A stretch of DNA of 64,000 nucleotides from Rhyzopertha dominica (GCA_025024175.1 QCXZ01000003.1:57802023-57866022); one strand, 5' to 3'; shown: positions 1 through 13,081, numbered from the stretch's first letter. Notes: generated from the letters alone by a model not told the origin. Made by a program: numbers and translations.

Positions 1-876
1 CTACTGGACATCAATTTTATTTCCTTGAAAATTTAACTGTTTTTTATGTTAACGGATAACAACAATAGCAAGTAGCAAGATTTAAGTCATTTCATATAGA
101 TTCACTATCTTTATGTAGGAAAACCTTGACAATAACAGAAAAAATCCTCACAATAATGAATTAGGTAGCTTGGAAACAAGCTGATTGAACGTATGTGCTT
201 TGTCTCACTTGATTTATCAGATAACTCTGACGATCGTTTCGACATAAAACGGTCATTGTCAAAGAGATAACAGCGTTATACTGAGTATAACGATGTTTCA
301 CAATGAATACACTTTTGAATCCATTCAACATACTCATAATAATGTGTGGATATACGTCCGTATTTGTTTATAGTAATGTGGTGTTCTCATCCTTTTATAA
401 TTTCTTTAATTTTTAATTACTCATTTTTCTCATTAGAATATTAAAAATTATTACTGGAACTGTCAGATATTTGTGTGGATGAAATCAGCAGAGCAATATA
501 TACGCAGTAGCCCAAATAGCAAACCGCCTATCGGAGCTCATTTTGGGCCTAGACTCTGGAGCAATCAGATACTTAGTATGCAGGGGTTGTATTCNGGTAG
601 TTTTCACTTACTTTGTCAGGTCCTCTGTCCTAAGCTTAAGCAAGCACATACATGAGTTAGTTGTATATAATGGCTTTTAGAATTTTAAATATTAAATCGA
701 AATGTGCTGATCAAAATTACTGGATTGTTCTCAGCAGATAGGGGTAGAAACCTCTCTTAAATTTCGAGTAACTGTTAAAGGCATTTTGGAAAAAAATATA
801 ACCATTCCATGGGAAATGTGCGTTTAGTGTATACCTACCCACGTTCAGTGTGCGTTTTTGACTGAAAAATAAAAAT
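1..876. other. Gene-free AT-rich stretch
   Basis: No coding frame with recognisable homology or paired splice signals was seen on either strand. It ends where the transposase remnant begins. Confidence 0.4.
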
Positions 877-1775
877 GTGTACACTATGCGGAGGGAAGCA
901 GAACCTAATCAACCCTTAAAGGACCTCCAAAATGTTCAGAAGCGTGCTGCCCTGGCGACTGGTGTCAGTCTGAAGCGTGTGCAAAAAAAGAAGAAACACT
1001 TGGTAACAGTCATGACTCCTTTGTATTATGAAATTATGCTCATAATTATTTTGTTTCTTTCGCTAGCGAACAGCGAACAGAATCCACCAAAAATTCAAGA
1101 AAGAAAATAATTACACGGTTCTGAAACTAGTATTAGACAAGTACGGGTTTTCAATGGGTGAAGACACAAACTAATCGCAAACTGCTTTTGGAAAAACCAC
1201 ATATTCAACAGGTGCATCTTAATTATCTACGTAGGATAAAGAAATGTCAGGCAAATAGACCAATAATATACATGGACGAGATATATGTCCATTCATCCCA
1301 TCCTGGAGCGATGGTACAAACGATTCTTTGCGCCAACGTGTATCTAAGGAGCAATGGCNAATTATTTTATGGATTTATACAAAACGCTTACCTGAGGTTC
1401 AAGTCGTAAAGTAAAACTGGCGATTACCGCAGTGAAATGAATTTCAAAAACTATAAAAATGGGTGGAACAAAGATTGTTACCAAATTTGCCACAAATAAG
1501 TGCGCTGGTGATCGATACTGCGATTTGATTAAACTCCATAAACCCCGTTTCAAAACATACGTCATCGTCGAGGTGCTAAATGACAAGATCCACGATGTTC
1601 TCGAAGACTTCCACCGTATCACCCGACTTGAACCCCGTTGAGATGGTTTGAGCTGCAATGAAGCACATTGGACAGANACNTAGACTTCAATTTGGGCAAG
1701 GTCGATTCGCTATGTAACGAATTTTTAAATATATTTGCTGCACAAGATTGGGAATCATACTGCCAAAATAGTTAA
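877..1775 (+). pseudogene. Decayed Tc1/mariner-superfamily (IS630-type) transposase
   Basis: This is a broken DDE transposase copy. The coding signal runs through several frames in the expected order. First comes a helix-turn-helix-like stretch (RAALATGVSLKRVQK near 940-990). Next is the first catalytic block, IIYMDEIYVHSSH (about 1260-1300). A middle block follows, containing DLIKLHKPRFKTY (about 1520-1560). The last block reads PDLNPVEMV (about 1623-1650) and runs straight into a stop. Family members use the aspartates and the Glu or Asp of the last block to hold metal for DNA cleavage and strand transfer. Frameshifts, stops and ambiguous bases mean it cannot make enzyme. No terminal inverted repeats were located. 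The family call is secure; the subfamily is not. Confidence 0.7.
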
Positions 1776-4700
1776 ACATTTTTTTGCTGCTAAGGAATCT
1801 TTACCGAACAGTTCCGATATGTATATATGTATGTACATCTAATGTTAATACATTGTGTTTTTAAAGAACACCTCATTATGTGTTGAATGGTAATGCAGTT
1901 AGTGCTAAGCCGTCTCTGTACCAAAAGCGTCGTTCCGATGCAACGCGTATCTGCTATCCTTATCGATCCGAAAGCGTTCTTACTCTCTCGTCTACGCAAG
2001 TATCAGCAAACTTCACCCACTCAGATATCTGATGGTACCAGTATCTAGCTTACATATTTGAAGGAAAGACTGTCATATACGAATTATAAATATTTCGTTG
2101 AACTGGGAGTGTACATTTTGGAGTAATTGTTAAAACTTGAATGAATCATTTCAAATATCCGGAACTGTCACCTATTCATTGTACATATTTTGTCTTCGAC
2201 CTTGCATTAATTTTAACATGTTTAGTCATAATTGATAACTGGTTTATACAGTAATTGCGTCACATGCAAACAAGCAGTTTAATAATTTACTTAATTTTTA
2301 ATGCTTAAAAAAGTTACTACCTGTCCTATCGGTAATAAATAAAAAATAAAATTTTCGGTTAATTTTTAATTCACCTTGCGGTTAAGTAATTCAAAACAAG
2401 CTGAGGTTGATTATTATCAGATAATTTTGAATGCATCAATTTCCTGTAATCAAATATGGCATAAAGAATTCTTTTGTTATTGCAGAACACAAAGTGAAAG
2501 GACTGCTAATTGTTTCAATTCTACTTATAAATTTAGTGAACATATTCGCCACGTTAAAGCAAATTATCAAAAACGTTTTGTTTGTGGTGGACAAGATATA
2601 TAGATAACATTTTCTGCACTAACGGACAGTTTGAGGTATATTTCTTGAACACGATTATCAATGAAAAAATCAGTTCGCTGTAAACAGTAAAAATGACAGA
2701 CTGAGCTTTTAACCTTAACGAACTAAATAGATCATTACAGTACAAAAAAAACAACAATCAGCATATTAATTCTAGTGTGCTTAATAACTTAATTCATTGA
2801 AGAGTAAATGTATTCCTTGTGGCAAAAAACAATAGAGCATAAGCACAAAAACTGTTATCTAAAAATTTTTATGTTCAGTGTACCAAGCAATATTCTTTAT
2901 GCATAAAATTCAAATTAACCGCTATATTAAAAAATTTGAAAACAAAACGCCGAAACATGTAATTTAAGTATTAGAGCTTTATTTTGAGACGATGCATCCA
3001 TTTATTATCTAAGACATTCAATTATTATTAATTAAAATCGACACAATTTTGAATTCAGCATGTAATAAATATGAAGTTCACAAATAAAATAAAATATTTA
3101 ATCACATGTTTTGGTCTCCCCATTTAATGAATTAACAAGTTTTGGAATCAACGAAAGAAAAAGCATATTACACACCCGTATGTTCTTATCGGAGTCCATT
3201 TACATCTTGAAACTGTCCAAGTCGCACATAGAAACTTTGGACACTGCATTGAACAATGTCTGGAGATAGTAATCACATATTCAATATTCCAGCGGGATTT
3301 TCTGACAAATCTAGATTTACTTCGATCATTTAAAGTTGGCCAAGTCCAGGACAATGAACATTAAATTGTTTTGTTTCTAGAAAAAATAACGAATATCCCT
3401 AAATTCTCTGTAAACCTTTTACAATTATATGCAATTCTTCTGCAAGCCTAGATAAACAATCTTCAAAAATAGCCGCATCATTATATTTTGAATATGAAAC
3501 ACATAGGTATACATTTTAAATCTCTTGTAGGTTATACATTCACAAATATTGGGAATATATGAGATCTTCGAAAAATATATCCGGTATATTTTCTTACATA
3601 TTTCAGTTTGTAATTCTTTCCATACGGGTATAAGAATATTTCACCGCAGTTACTAAGGAGGAAGTTATACTTTTGAAACACCAACTCTTACGATGCAAAT
3701 AACGACATTCGTAACATGGCCATTTAGTAACGGCTCTAGAGCTACAGAAAAAGATTTTTTCCAGATAGGATTTTTTTTCTGAAAACCTGTCATATATAAA
3801 TCTACGAAATTTTTTTATACCAAATGACGTAATGATTAAATTTCTAGATAATAAGGGCTCAAATTATGACACAAAAATACGCATTTGACTCTACTAAAAA
3901 AACATTTGATGACGTTATGTGCAACAGAGTGCTCTATATTTCAGTCGTCTCAAAAGAAAGCTCTTTTTAAACCATGGATTACTTGTTTCAGCGTTTTGGT
4001 CGAATTTGCGCAAATAACCCTTATTTTAAAATTTATGCGTTACTTTATTAGTCGTTATTATACAACCCAGGGATCCTGAACGACGAAGCAATAAATAAGC
4101 TCTTATAAAACACTTAAAAAAACAAGCAACCGCAAAAAAAACATTTTGCAAAACATACAAATAGATATATAATAAACTTTGCAACATGAATTAGGCACAT
4201 CTTGCTTCAGTATTCTTTGAGAACGACCGTATTATCAAAGTAATATTTTTGAAGTTACTCGTATCTGATAAAGACAGTGATAGCAATCAGTTTTTTCCCC
4301 AAAACCGCTTACGTGTTTACACAATCAACCCACCCTTGAAAATATTTTAGGATAGCATTGATACAGTCTTTGCGAGGTACTGTTTCGCTGTTGTTACAGT
4401 TTATCAGTCGTCAACACTTGTTATATTTGTTTTGTAGCAATCAGGTAGCTTTGGCTTAAGATTATAACAATCACATTGCCTGATAGTTGTCAAACTGGGA
4501 AAAAGTTAAAATAAGACTTAGAAACAAATAACAAAAAAAAACAGGGAGTGTTATCTTAAAACTTACCTTTGAACGTCTCTGAAGACTTCCTATCTGAAGG
4601 CCAGAAGCTTCAGAAAGAAATTCCGGAGTCCCGGAAAATTATACATAAAAATTATCAATAACAGAACCCTCTAACAGAGGTGATTGCTTTGGTGGAATAC

Positions 4701-5769
4701 TAACTGTTTTTTAATAGGCTAATATATCTTAGGGTTCTTTCTACCTTTGTTCTACCTACGTATCCTACTACCTTGAGTTGTACCGCTAACTACCCCCTGA
4801 GTCAAGTAGAGCGACCCACGGACCATTACCATTGTTAGAACAGAAGTTCGAGTAGGAAACCCTACCTTCTACAAAGGGCCCAAAGAGGACAACGGTCTCG
4901 AATCGGAAAGAAGCATGCACGTACGCTGCCAGTGGCTGCATTACTCAAAGGATTGCCAGATTTTCCATTTTTTTAAATTTAAATTTAAGTCAAAATTGAA
5001 AGTGTGTAGACTTCCTTAACTGACAAATAGTCATACTTGTAAACGTGGTAGTACTACTGCGAGGCCCCATTTTATCTGTCACTTACAAATTATCAAAATT
5101 AGTCTTTGTACCCAACAATAAGGAAACCAGTGTGAAAATTAACGCTGGTAATGATGGATTGCTCAAATCGTTTTACGATATTTTTTGCTTCGTTAAAAGT
5201 TATATTGCCCAAAAAATAATTTCAGGTAGGTAACTGACTTCTGGCGTGAATAAACGGAATGTGCTTTCAAACTTCAAACGCAGCCACGTTCACTGAACAG
5301 AAACTGCTACCGGGCATTTTTCATCCTTCGCGCGTTATTGCTTTCTGACCTGAGACCGATTGATACTACTGCCTCTCAGGAAATTGCGCTTTTCAACCCA
5401 TCAGGTGTTTCAGTGTATCAAAAATATGGAGGCAATATCCAGCTAATTAATTGTAAAAGGCGGGAAGCGCGCTCTGATTACCGTGACGTTGATGCAAATT
5501 TAATAACGTTATAATCGTTCGTAGTCTTCCTGTAGGTTCCCTGTGATACGGTCATTACGAGTAATTACTGCGGTTTTGGTGTATATCGCGTTCTCCTCAC
5601 CATGAAGGATACCAATTTCATCCTCCGCAGCTGATTACTTATCTTTCACAAATGAACGAGCATTATTTAGTGCAGTTTTTACTGGTAGGTAAAGGTTGTT
5701 GCTCACTGGGTTTTTCTTCAAATATCAAATGGGTAGTTCACTATAACCTTTATACCCTGAGGAGCGTAA
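1776..5769. other. Long gene-free stretch
   Basis: Short open frames here lack recognisable motifs and good splice context. The sequence is AT-rich with homopolymer runs. The part at about 5280-5690 is noticeably more GC-rich but carries no convincing frame. It is probably decayed repeat or intergenic DNA. Confidence 0.35.
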
Positions 5770-6010
5770 CTATAGTCCCATCCTGAATTTTTTAAGTTTT
5801 TAATGGGTTTGGCATCCATCTTCCTAGTTAGCTCAAAAATTCTAGAATTTATGCTTCCAACCAAATTATTTAATATCTTGGTTGCAAATTCGCCCAAACC
5901 TCTTCTAATAAATTTTTAAATTCATTTATGGTGGCATACTGTCGGTTATCCGCATATATTCGCCGAACTAAGATACCCCCAAAGGTTTTCAATTGGGTGT
6001 CAGGTGAACA
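5770..6010 (-). pseudogene. Tc1-like transposase C-terminal remnant
   Basis: Read on the minus strand, a frame gives LVRRIYADNRQYATINEF followed by LLEEVWANLQPRY. After a one-base frame change it continues LVGSINSRIFELTRKM. This is the usual C-terminal end of Tc1-type transposases, the region after the last catalytic residue (LW..L..R, then EEW, then SM..R). The upstream catalytic blocks are missing or unrecognisable, so this is a dead fragment. Confidence 0.6.
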
Positions 6011-6397
6011 AGGAGGGCAATCTAACAATTCGACATTGTGGTGGTAAAAAGTACGAAATTCTTACAGAAAAAAAGATTAAACATGGGTATTGAGAGAATA
6101 TGGCGACAACATCAACGTGTCCTTATAATGTTTGTTACTTGTGGAGTTTGCAGAAAGATGAAATGAAAACAAACCGATGCAATACACTGTGTAAAAATTT
6201 TAAAACGGGTATGGTATAAATAATAAATTTAATAACATATGCGGAAGCATAAATATTTAGTCTTACAGGCAAATAAATAAATCCGGAATAAATTTGGTGA
6301 AAAACAATGGGCAGTAAACGAAAAACTGTTTTATAATACAATAAAAACTTTTAATAAAAATTTAAACGTTCTTGAATTTTAATTTTTTGGTACGATA

Positions 6398-7705
6398 CTA
6401 ATAATAATATATCCTTTATTGCTTTTACTATACAAAAAAAAAGAAAACAAAGGGCGAAGTTCAGATGGGCACAAAGCTGTGTCCCCTGCTCTTCCACTCA
6501 ACCACCTCGAAATAATAATCAGAATAATCTAGTTGAATATGACTACATAATAAGCATAGAAAATTAATAACTACATTTATCAAGAGTGAATTTATACCCC
6601 AATTCCCAGATCAATTACCCAAAATAATTATTTATCAGATGAATAGATGCCAGAGACACACCCCACGGCACCAAAATTAATCATTGAAAAACTCCCGCAT
6701 ATGTCTTTTAAATTTCTCAGGTTCAAGAGTTTTTAAGTTATTAGGAAGAGAATTGTAAACTTTACAAATCTGCACTGAAAACGATCTCTCAAACAACGAT
6801 GAGTTATGAAATGGGGGACTCAGCTTACCTCTGAACCTGACGTTAATGTTATGAACGTCACTACGAAAAGTTATTTTATTATAAAGGTAGGGTGGAGTCC
6901 GAAGGTAAACTACCTTATGATACAAGCAAGACACTCGCCGCAAAAATCTCTTATCTATGTTCAACCAGCCAGCATCCACTAGCTTATGCGATATATGTTG
7001 ACGTCTCCCGATCCCATAAACGAACCTGAGGCACGCATTCTGTATTCTCTGTATCTTTGCCTTAGTGGCTACATCAAGACATGAAAAAAATACCTCACTG
7101 CAATAACTGAAGTGAGACAACACCATTGTGTCACTTAACAATTTCTTAACGCGTACATCCAAGTATGTTCTATGCGAAAACAACTGCTTTAGGTTAATAA
7201 ACGCCTTTTTTATGCAGTTGTTTATATGTGTTCTGTAACGGAAAGTATTATCCAACGTCAACCCCAGACTCTTAGCATTTTCCACTAAAGGTATGGCACA
7301 GCCGTCAATGTGCAGCGCAAGCTTCCCTGAAACCGCACCCAATACATTTCGACCACCAAACAGAATAGCAGCAGATTTGCCCGGATTTATTTTTAATGCA
7401 TGCGATCTGGACGCCTCCGCAATCCTCTCCAAGTCATCATTTATATTCTTCACCGCTAAATCGCACTCAGAAGGAGGAAAGCTGTAGTAGATTTGCGTAT
7501 CATCAGCGTACATGTAATACTGAACACTACGAACAGTACTCAATAGATTACTGACGTAAATCGAAAAAAGAATGGGACCAAGAATAGATCCCTGAGGTAC
7601 ACCACAAGTCAAAGGCGCTTTGTTTGATGAAGAAGTATCTAACTTTACCACAGCAAACCTCTCGGTTACAAATGACGACAAAAGCCCAACTGCGCAACGA
7701 TCGAA
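6398..7705 (-). mobile_element. 5'-truncated jockey-like LINE, reverse transcriptase half
   Basis: A 334-codon open frame (6677-7681) encodes the C-terminal half of a non-LTR reverse transcriptase. The fingers/palm motif GVPQGSILGPILFSIY is near residue 27, and the catalytic YMYADDTQIYY is near residue 57. A thumb region follows, with KSLGLTLDNTFRYRTHI and the conserved YCSEVFFS and RIQNACLRF blocks. Related elements copy their own RNA into a nicked genomic site. The copy begins abruptly near 7705, as expected of 5' truncation. On the minus strand it ends with a 3' non-coding tail holding AATAAA (6415-6420) and short ATT repeats (6398-6408). The long unbroken frame suggests a fairly young insertion. 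The endonuclease domain is absent, so it is not autonomous. Confidence 0.85.
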
Positions 7706-9204
7706 ACCAATATATAATATAATTATTATTGTGTAGTAATAACTTACAACTCGAAAAATTAATATGCAATTCGAATCAAAGTAAACCAGCTAATATGAAA
7801 ATCACGGATGAAATATCTAGTACTGACATTTATAGATAATTAAGGAACCTCATATGTTTAGACTTTTTCTGAAGCTACACAACACCATTTGTATACGTCT
7901 ATATATAGCATACAGTTTCCACTGATATTTCAGCAAGTAGATTTGCCATTAATATATAACATAAACTTCGCATTCTTAGGTTGTTAAACGGTTGTAATGG
8001 ACACAGAAATATTTGCATTCGTGAGACACGCCCTGACCATTCTAATGTGCCCCAGCATTACATGTGCTTTATTTATAAATCGACATTTATTTGTCGCATG
8101 TTATGGCCGTTGCCTTTTACAACTGTACATAACGCAATTTAAATGACAAGAATTTAAAATTACCGCTTGATATACTACTTTTTGTTATGCCAAACAATAC
8201 AATAGAACTTTATTCATTTACATCATAGCCTTTATCGGCTATACATAATTGTGGTTAATTATGATCATTAATTAATAGAGGGTCATAAACAACCTATAGG
8301 CTGTTGATATTAAACGACGTTCAGATTTCAATCCTTCTGATTAATTTTTACTTCAAGCGTGAGAAACTAATATTCGCTATTTTGATAAGCTAAAATTATA
8401 GTTAATACGTTATTATGGTAATGAACCCTTGCGTTAACAACAATTTACAGAAATAAAGAAGTGTATAATAATTATTTATAAAAAGATTTTTTTATTTTAC
8501 TTAAAATATATGTACTACTATGCATTGATTCGATGATATATGTAGCTTTTTGTGACGCTTGTTGAATATCTCTACAAGTAAAAACAATAATAATACATAT
8601 TAGATTAAACAAAAATTTTTTTGGCATATCAAATATTTTATTTATACTTAAATGCTTATCTAATAATAGAGCTTAAATGATTGATTAGCGTTAGATTTTG
8701 TAAGGTTTGGTGAAAAAAAAAGAACAATAAAATACTTCTAGCCTCCTCCTACTACAGTTGACAATATGAAAATACAATAATTCGAAGTTCTCGTGACATT
8801 CCTGGACAAGGTGGATGAAGACTTTAAAAATTTAATTACACAGTAGATTAGGTGACACACACTGCATGGGGCGGAGCTTTCTAATTTACAAGACAATATT
8901 TCGGATACGCCTTGAATTTTTTTTAATGAAATTTTAATGCTTTAATAGATACATGTCTACTACGTACGGGAGGGGACATATTTAATCATATTTTTTAGAC
9001 CTGCCCCAACTCCCCGTTTGAAGGGGGAGAGGGGTGACTTCAGAATTTTAAATATTATTAAGAACTTCTTGTGAACTTCGCACAAAACTACGTAGGAGTA
9101 CCTAATTATAATTTCTATTTATTTTAATAAAAAAGTTTCAAAAAATTGTTTGAATGTGGTCATTTTCAAAGAACATCAAAGTTATATACTATAGTATACA
9201 TAAT
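7706..9204. other. Gene-free stretch
   Basis: AT-rich sequence with no supported coding region or recognised repeat. A short GC-richer patch with a local hairpin lies around 9000-9040. Confidence 0.35.
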
Positions 9205-9210
9205 ACATAT

Positions 9211-10107
9211 ACAGGGTGTACCGTATTATCTTGGGCAACCTCTCGGAATCTGAAGGCTGGTGTAAAAATAACACTATTTTACAGTATAACTTTTTTTAAA
9301 TAACTGTTTGATATAATTTTATCAAATTTTGTTAAACGATGCACACATTTTTAATTAAATGTTTTGGAGGGGCCGGGAGGAGGCCAACCCCCACATTTTG
9401 ACCCTTAACTTTAAAACGGTAAAGTATTATTGTCAAAGTTATACGTTTTTTTAATCTTTTGGCCTTGTAAACAAAAAAAAGATACTCTTTGTTCATGCGA
9501 ATAAAATTGACCCTTTCCGAGAAAATTGCAGTTGAATGTTACTGTTCACACTTTCTCTGCTTAACTAAATCATTTTTTATATCAAATTGGCCGTGATAAG
9601 TAATAAAACTGTGTTAGTTGCCACTGTTACATTGACGCCTATTGTAACAATTACGAATTACGAAAATGTTTAAATTTTTACACATAATATGAGAAGTGAT
9701 ATATCACAATTTTTACTATTTATCACAGCCAGTTTGATAAGAACAAAATGTGAACCCTAACATTCAACTTCAATTTTCTCGGAGAGGGTCAATTTTAGCT
9801 GAATGAACTGAACTGAACTGCATTGTTAAAACACATATTTTTGAAAAAATACTTACCCGTTATATAGTTAAGGGTTAAAATGTGAGGGGTTAGCCCTCTC
9901 CCGCCCCCCCCTCAAACATTTATTAATAAATGTGTGCATCATTATGACGGCTTCCACTTCAAATAATAATAATAATCAAAATTTATATAGAGTGAACATC
10001 TCAGTAGGCGGGCGTTATTTAAAAAAATGTTATACTGTAAAATAGTGTTATTTTTACACCAGATTTCCGATTCCAAGAGGTTGCCTACATAATGCGGAAC
10101 ACCCTGT
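9211..10107. mobile_element. Foldback element with long inverted arms and a 6-bp target duplication
   Basis: The ends read ACAGGGTGT and ACACCCTGT, and both are flanked by the same six bases, ACATAT (9205-9210 and 10108-10113). The two halves are imperfect inverted copies of each other over about 430 bp. Shared blocks include the roughly 90 terminal bases, a G-rich patch (about 9365-9395 and 9890-9915) and the sequence around 9505-9545 and 9765-9790. The right arm carries a short AAT run near 9963. No coding capacity was seen. It is a non-autonomous foldback or very long-TIR MITE; the responsible transposase is unknown. Confidence 0.8.
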
Positions 10108-10599
10108 ACATATACGCAACACATTCAAACGATTAGCTTGTTTTCAAAATGCCTACTTAATTCAGAATGTTTCACAATAAGTGCACCTTCGAAATCATCA
10201 AACTTATTTTACTTATTCGTTGATATCAAAGTCGAAATAACACACGTTATTATTTTCTGATGAAGCGACCTTTATTATTTTGGTAGGGCGAAGTAACTAA
10301 TAATCTACTATTGTTCCTAGGCTTATTAAAGGTAAATAAACATAGCATGCGCCCTTCGACTTTGAAAAATCTCCACTGGATGAGGGTTGTGAACAAATTA
10401 TCATCCCTGATCAATCAATACCTACGTAGTGTGCAAGGGATAATCGTTGAGTCACTATTTATTTATTTTTTGTTACTTTAAATGGAGAAGTACAAATAAA
10501 GTTTTTGACGAACATTTTCCCTCAATTGTTAAGCACACATTATTTGAGATACGTGTTTTAACAAGAATGAGGTGTCACTCATTAAGCAATAAGTGTTCT

Positions 10600-11780
10600 T
10601 AACTAGATCAAAAGGCCTTTGATCGTATCGATCATAATATTCTTGTTCATAAACTTGCCGCCTATAGTTTGTCTGAGTCTCTTGTCGTTTTAATTCGGTC
10701 CTACTTGCACGATCGCAAGCAAATTGTTCTTTATAATCAATGCAGTTCACTTCCATATATAGCGTTGTCAGGGGTACCGCAAGGTTCAAATTTGGGACCA
10801 CTCCTATTCCTCATTTTTATCAATGATGTAAATGACGTTTTGGAGTGCGACAAACTTGTGTTTGCCGACGATCTTAAGCTTAACAATATCAATGTTTTCG
10901 AAAATACCCTTGATCTACAAAGAAGCATCGATAATCTTAGCACTTGGTGTTGTAGAAACCGATTAGATCTCATTGCTGATAAGTGTTTTGTGGTAACTTA
11001 TTCTAGAAGACCCAGTCCCATTGTTTTCCAATATAGCTTAGGTAGTCGCATTTTGAGATGGTCTAACCAGATTAAAGATTTAGGCGTTCTTTTCGTCTCA
11101 TCATTTATTTTCAGTGAACACATTAATAGAACAGTTTCATCAGCTTATAAGGCTTTGGGGTTTATCTACAAGAACTGCAGTGAATTTTCAAATGCAAATA
11201 ACAGTATCACCAACCTTTTTGTACACCTCGTAAAATCCAAAAATCAGATAGAACGGGTACAGCGAACGTTTGCAATTTTTATCGTACCTACTCGATGGTA
11301 CTTATCCTTCCGAAGGTTTTGACCACAAAGAACTACTAACTGGACATCATCTTTCATTGTTGGAAGAACGTCGAATTCTAGGCTCGATTGCATTATTATA
11401 TAATATCTTAAACCACAGAGTTAATTGCGAGGCGCTCTTATCCAAAATTCAGCTCTTTGTCCCTAGGATCTCCTCTAGGCAGATCGTTACTTTCTGCTAC
11501 CGTTTTAGCAGAACAAATGCACTGCTTGGATCGTTGGATCACCTGCATCAATTATGTGTACCAACTTTAATGCCGTCTCCGATATGTGTGACATAAATTT
11601 TAATACCCTCAGTAACATCTTGAGTGTTGTATCTGATTATATCTCGCAACGTATTAGCTACCCATAACATTTGACTTACTGTAGTTATTATGTATTTGTT
11701 GTCCTATTGTAGATTTGTAATCTGTTTGGGCAATAAATCTCTATTATTATATTTTTTTAATTATTATTATTATTATTAGA
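10600..11780 (+). mobile_element. 5'-truncated jockey-like LINE with frameshift
   Basis: Reading starts inside the reverse transcriptase at KAFDRIDHNILVHKLAAY (from about 10612). It continues through SGVPQGSNLGPLLFLIFIND and the catalytic box LVFADDLKL (about 10855-10880), where FADD replaces the more common YADD. The thumb region IKDLGVLF follows. Around 11230-11290 the frame changes and sequence between the two blocks is missing. The C-terminal part resumes in another frame (about 11270-11596). The element ends with AATAAA (11731-11736) and an ATT-repeat tail to about 11780. It is 5' truncated, frameshifted and dead. The family is the same broad group as the 6.4-7.7 kb element, but the two are not close copies. 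Confidence 0.8.
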
Positions 11781-11991
11781 TAGACCCAACCATTACCTGA
11801 TTTTATCTGAAGGGTTCATAAAAGAAAGAGTTACAACATTTTCACCGACAACTTAATATGTGAAACAGATAATCCATCATGTTTGTCATTTAACTTCCCT
11901 TTCAGTAAAGATAACTATAACTACACAACTATAAATAAACAAGAATGCAGCTGTTTATTAACTTTGCTAATCCCGTATAACATTGTTGCAG

Positions 11992-12621
11992 AACCTTTCA
12001 CCCCTCCCGAGAAAGTACAAAAAACCTCCGCCGAAGTCAATCGAATCGACGGAAGACCGATCCATTTCTTCAGACTGGGTGCCGATTGTCAGCAGTGGCC
12101 GTTACGCCCTACTGCCGCAAGTGGTGTCACGACCTCCAGCAGCTGAAAAAACGACGAAGAAGTCCGCTGCGATGGACGTAACAACTGCGGCACCAAAACC
12201 CAAACCGGCACCGTCGATTTACCAAAACAACCTCAATCGCATCAGCCACATGAACTACTTCACGTATCAAGTAAGGCAGAACTTGTCTGCACAACCTAGT
12301 CAGATGCAAGAGCTACGTCAAAAGTTCCCTGATCGGGGTAGGATTCCAAAAAAACCGGTGCCGAAGAAGGTGCCCGACGGAGGGTACCAAGTGCACGAAG
12401 AGGTAGAAGAAGACGTGAAAACACCCCGACCAACGAACTTCAACGTCTTGTCTCCTAGTGTTTTCAAATCCGTGCCGCTGTACCCAGCTCTGGGGGTTGA
12501 TGACAGCAGGATATCAGATCAGGGTGTGGAGAATTCTAGTGTGTTGCCACCGCCTAGTGTGCTTTATGGTAAAAGAAGTAAGCCCAAGGATATAAACGAG
12601 CAAAGCACTAGCAAACCCTAA
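11992..12621 (+). CDS. Terminal coding exon, disordered Pro/Lys-rich protein
   Basis: A 209-codon open frame, then TAA, follows a good acceptor (TTGTTGCAG, ending at 11991). AATAAA lies only 37 bases after the stop, at 12658-12663. It therefore looks like the last exon of a host gene whose earlier exons lie further left and were not found. The LINE just upstream would then sit in its last intron. The peptide is rich in Pro, Lys, Ser and Thr and shows no signal peptide, membrane segment or known fold. Visible segments include PPPKS, KPKPAPSIYQNNLNRISHMN, a KKPVPKKVPDGGYQ stretch and a short acidic run EEVEEDVK. I do not recognise the family. It could be a disordered tail of a larger adaptor or nuclear protein. 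The frame assignment assumes phase 0 at the acceptor. Confidence 0.6.
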   Translation, partial: NLSPLPRKYKKPPPKSIESTEDRSISSDWVPIVSSGRYALLPQVVSRPPAAEKTTKKSAAMDVTTAAPKPKPAPSIYQNNLNRISHMNYFTYQVRQNLSAQPSQMQELRQKFPDRGRIPKKPVPKKVPDGGYQVHEEVEEDVKTPRPTNFNVLSPSVFKSVPLYPALGVDDSRISDQGVENSSVLPPPSVLYGKRSKPKDINEQSTSKP

Positions 12622-12657
12622 ACTGTTATTTTTTATATGTATACGTAATAATAATTT

Positions 12658-12663
12658 AATAAA
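12658..12663 (+). promoter_or_regulatory. Polyadenylation signal AATAAA
   Basis: A canonical hexamer 37 bases after the stop codon of the 11992-12621 exon. It supports that exon being the 3' end of a transcript. Confidence 0.55.
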
Positions 12664-12777
12664 TGTGCTTATTTATAGTGCAAAATACTTATTAAAAATC
12701 CACTTAGCTTATATTGTACTGGGTAGCAAAAGATCGACCTTTAAAAGGCATTCATTACGTTGGGCGTTAGATGTAAT

Positions 12778-13081
12778 CATATACTTATTAACTGAATATA
12801 CCGCTCACATCCACTTCTTTCAATGTGCAAGCTTGGAAGCCCATATCTCTAGTGAAAAGAAGATATATCTTTTGTCCTTATTGATATTCGCCTGCATTAA
12901 AGCGCATGAATTCTGTGATCTAAAACTCCTTCCTCATCGAAAACTACAAACGAAGAAGCGAGAACCCACCTATATTTTCATCTGTACATGCGCATTGACG
13001 CCGAGAATATACACGAAAAGAGCTTATGTTGGCTTCACTTTCGGTACGATTTGAGCGGTATATTTAGCTAATAAGTATATG
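12778..13081. mobile_element. 304-bp MITE with about 38-bp TIRs and an 8-bp target duplication
   Basis: The left end CATATACTTATTA and the right end TAATAAGTATATG are inverted copies. The match continues inward as ATATACCGCTCA for a TIR of about 38 bp. The octamer GATGTAAT flanks both sides (12770-12777 and 13082-13089). The interior has no conserved coding motif. The 8-bp duplication is the length made by hAT and P-type transposases, but the termini are not a signature I recognise. It lies just beyond the polyadenylation signal of the gene on the left. Confidence 0.8.

Noticed and set aside
5045..5233. 62-codon plus-strand frame
   Set aside because: No motif, weak context and no splice partner.
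11883..12146. 87-codon plus-strand frame overlapping the terminal exon
   Set aside because: Different frame from the 209-codon exon, which has the better acceptor, length and polyadenylation signal.
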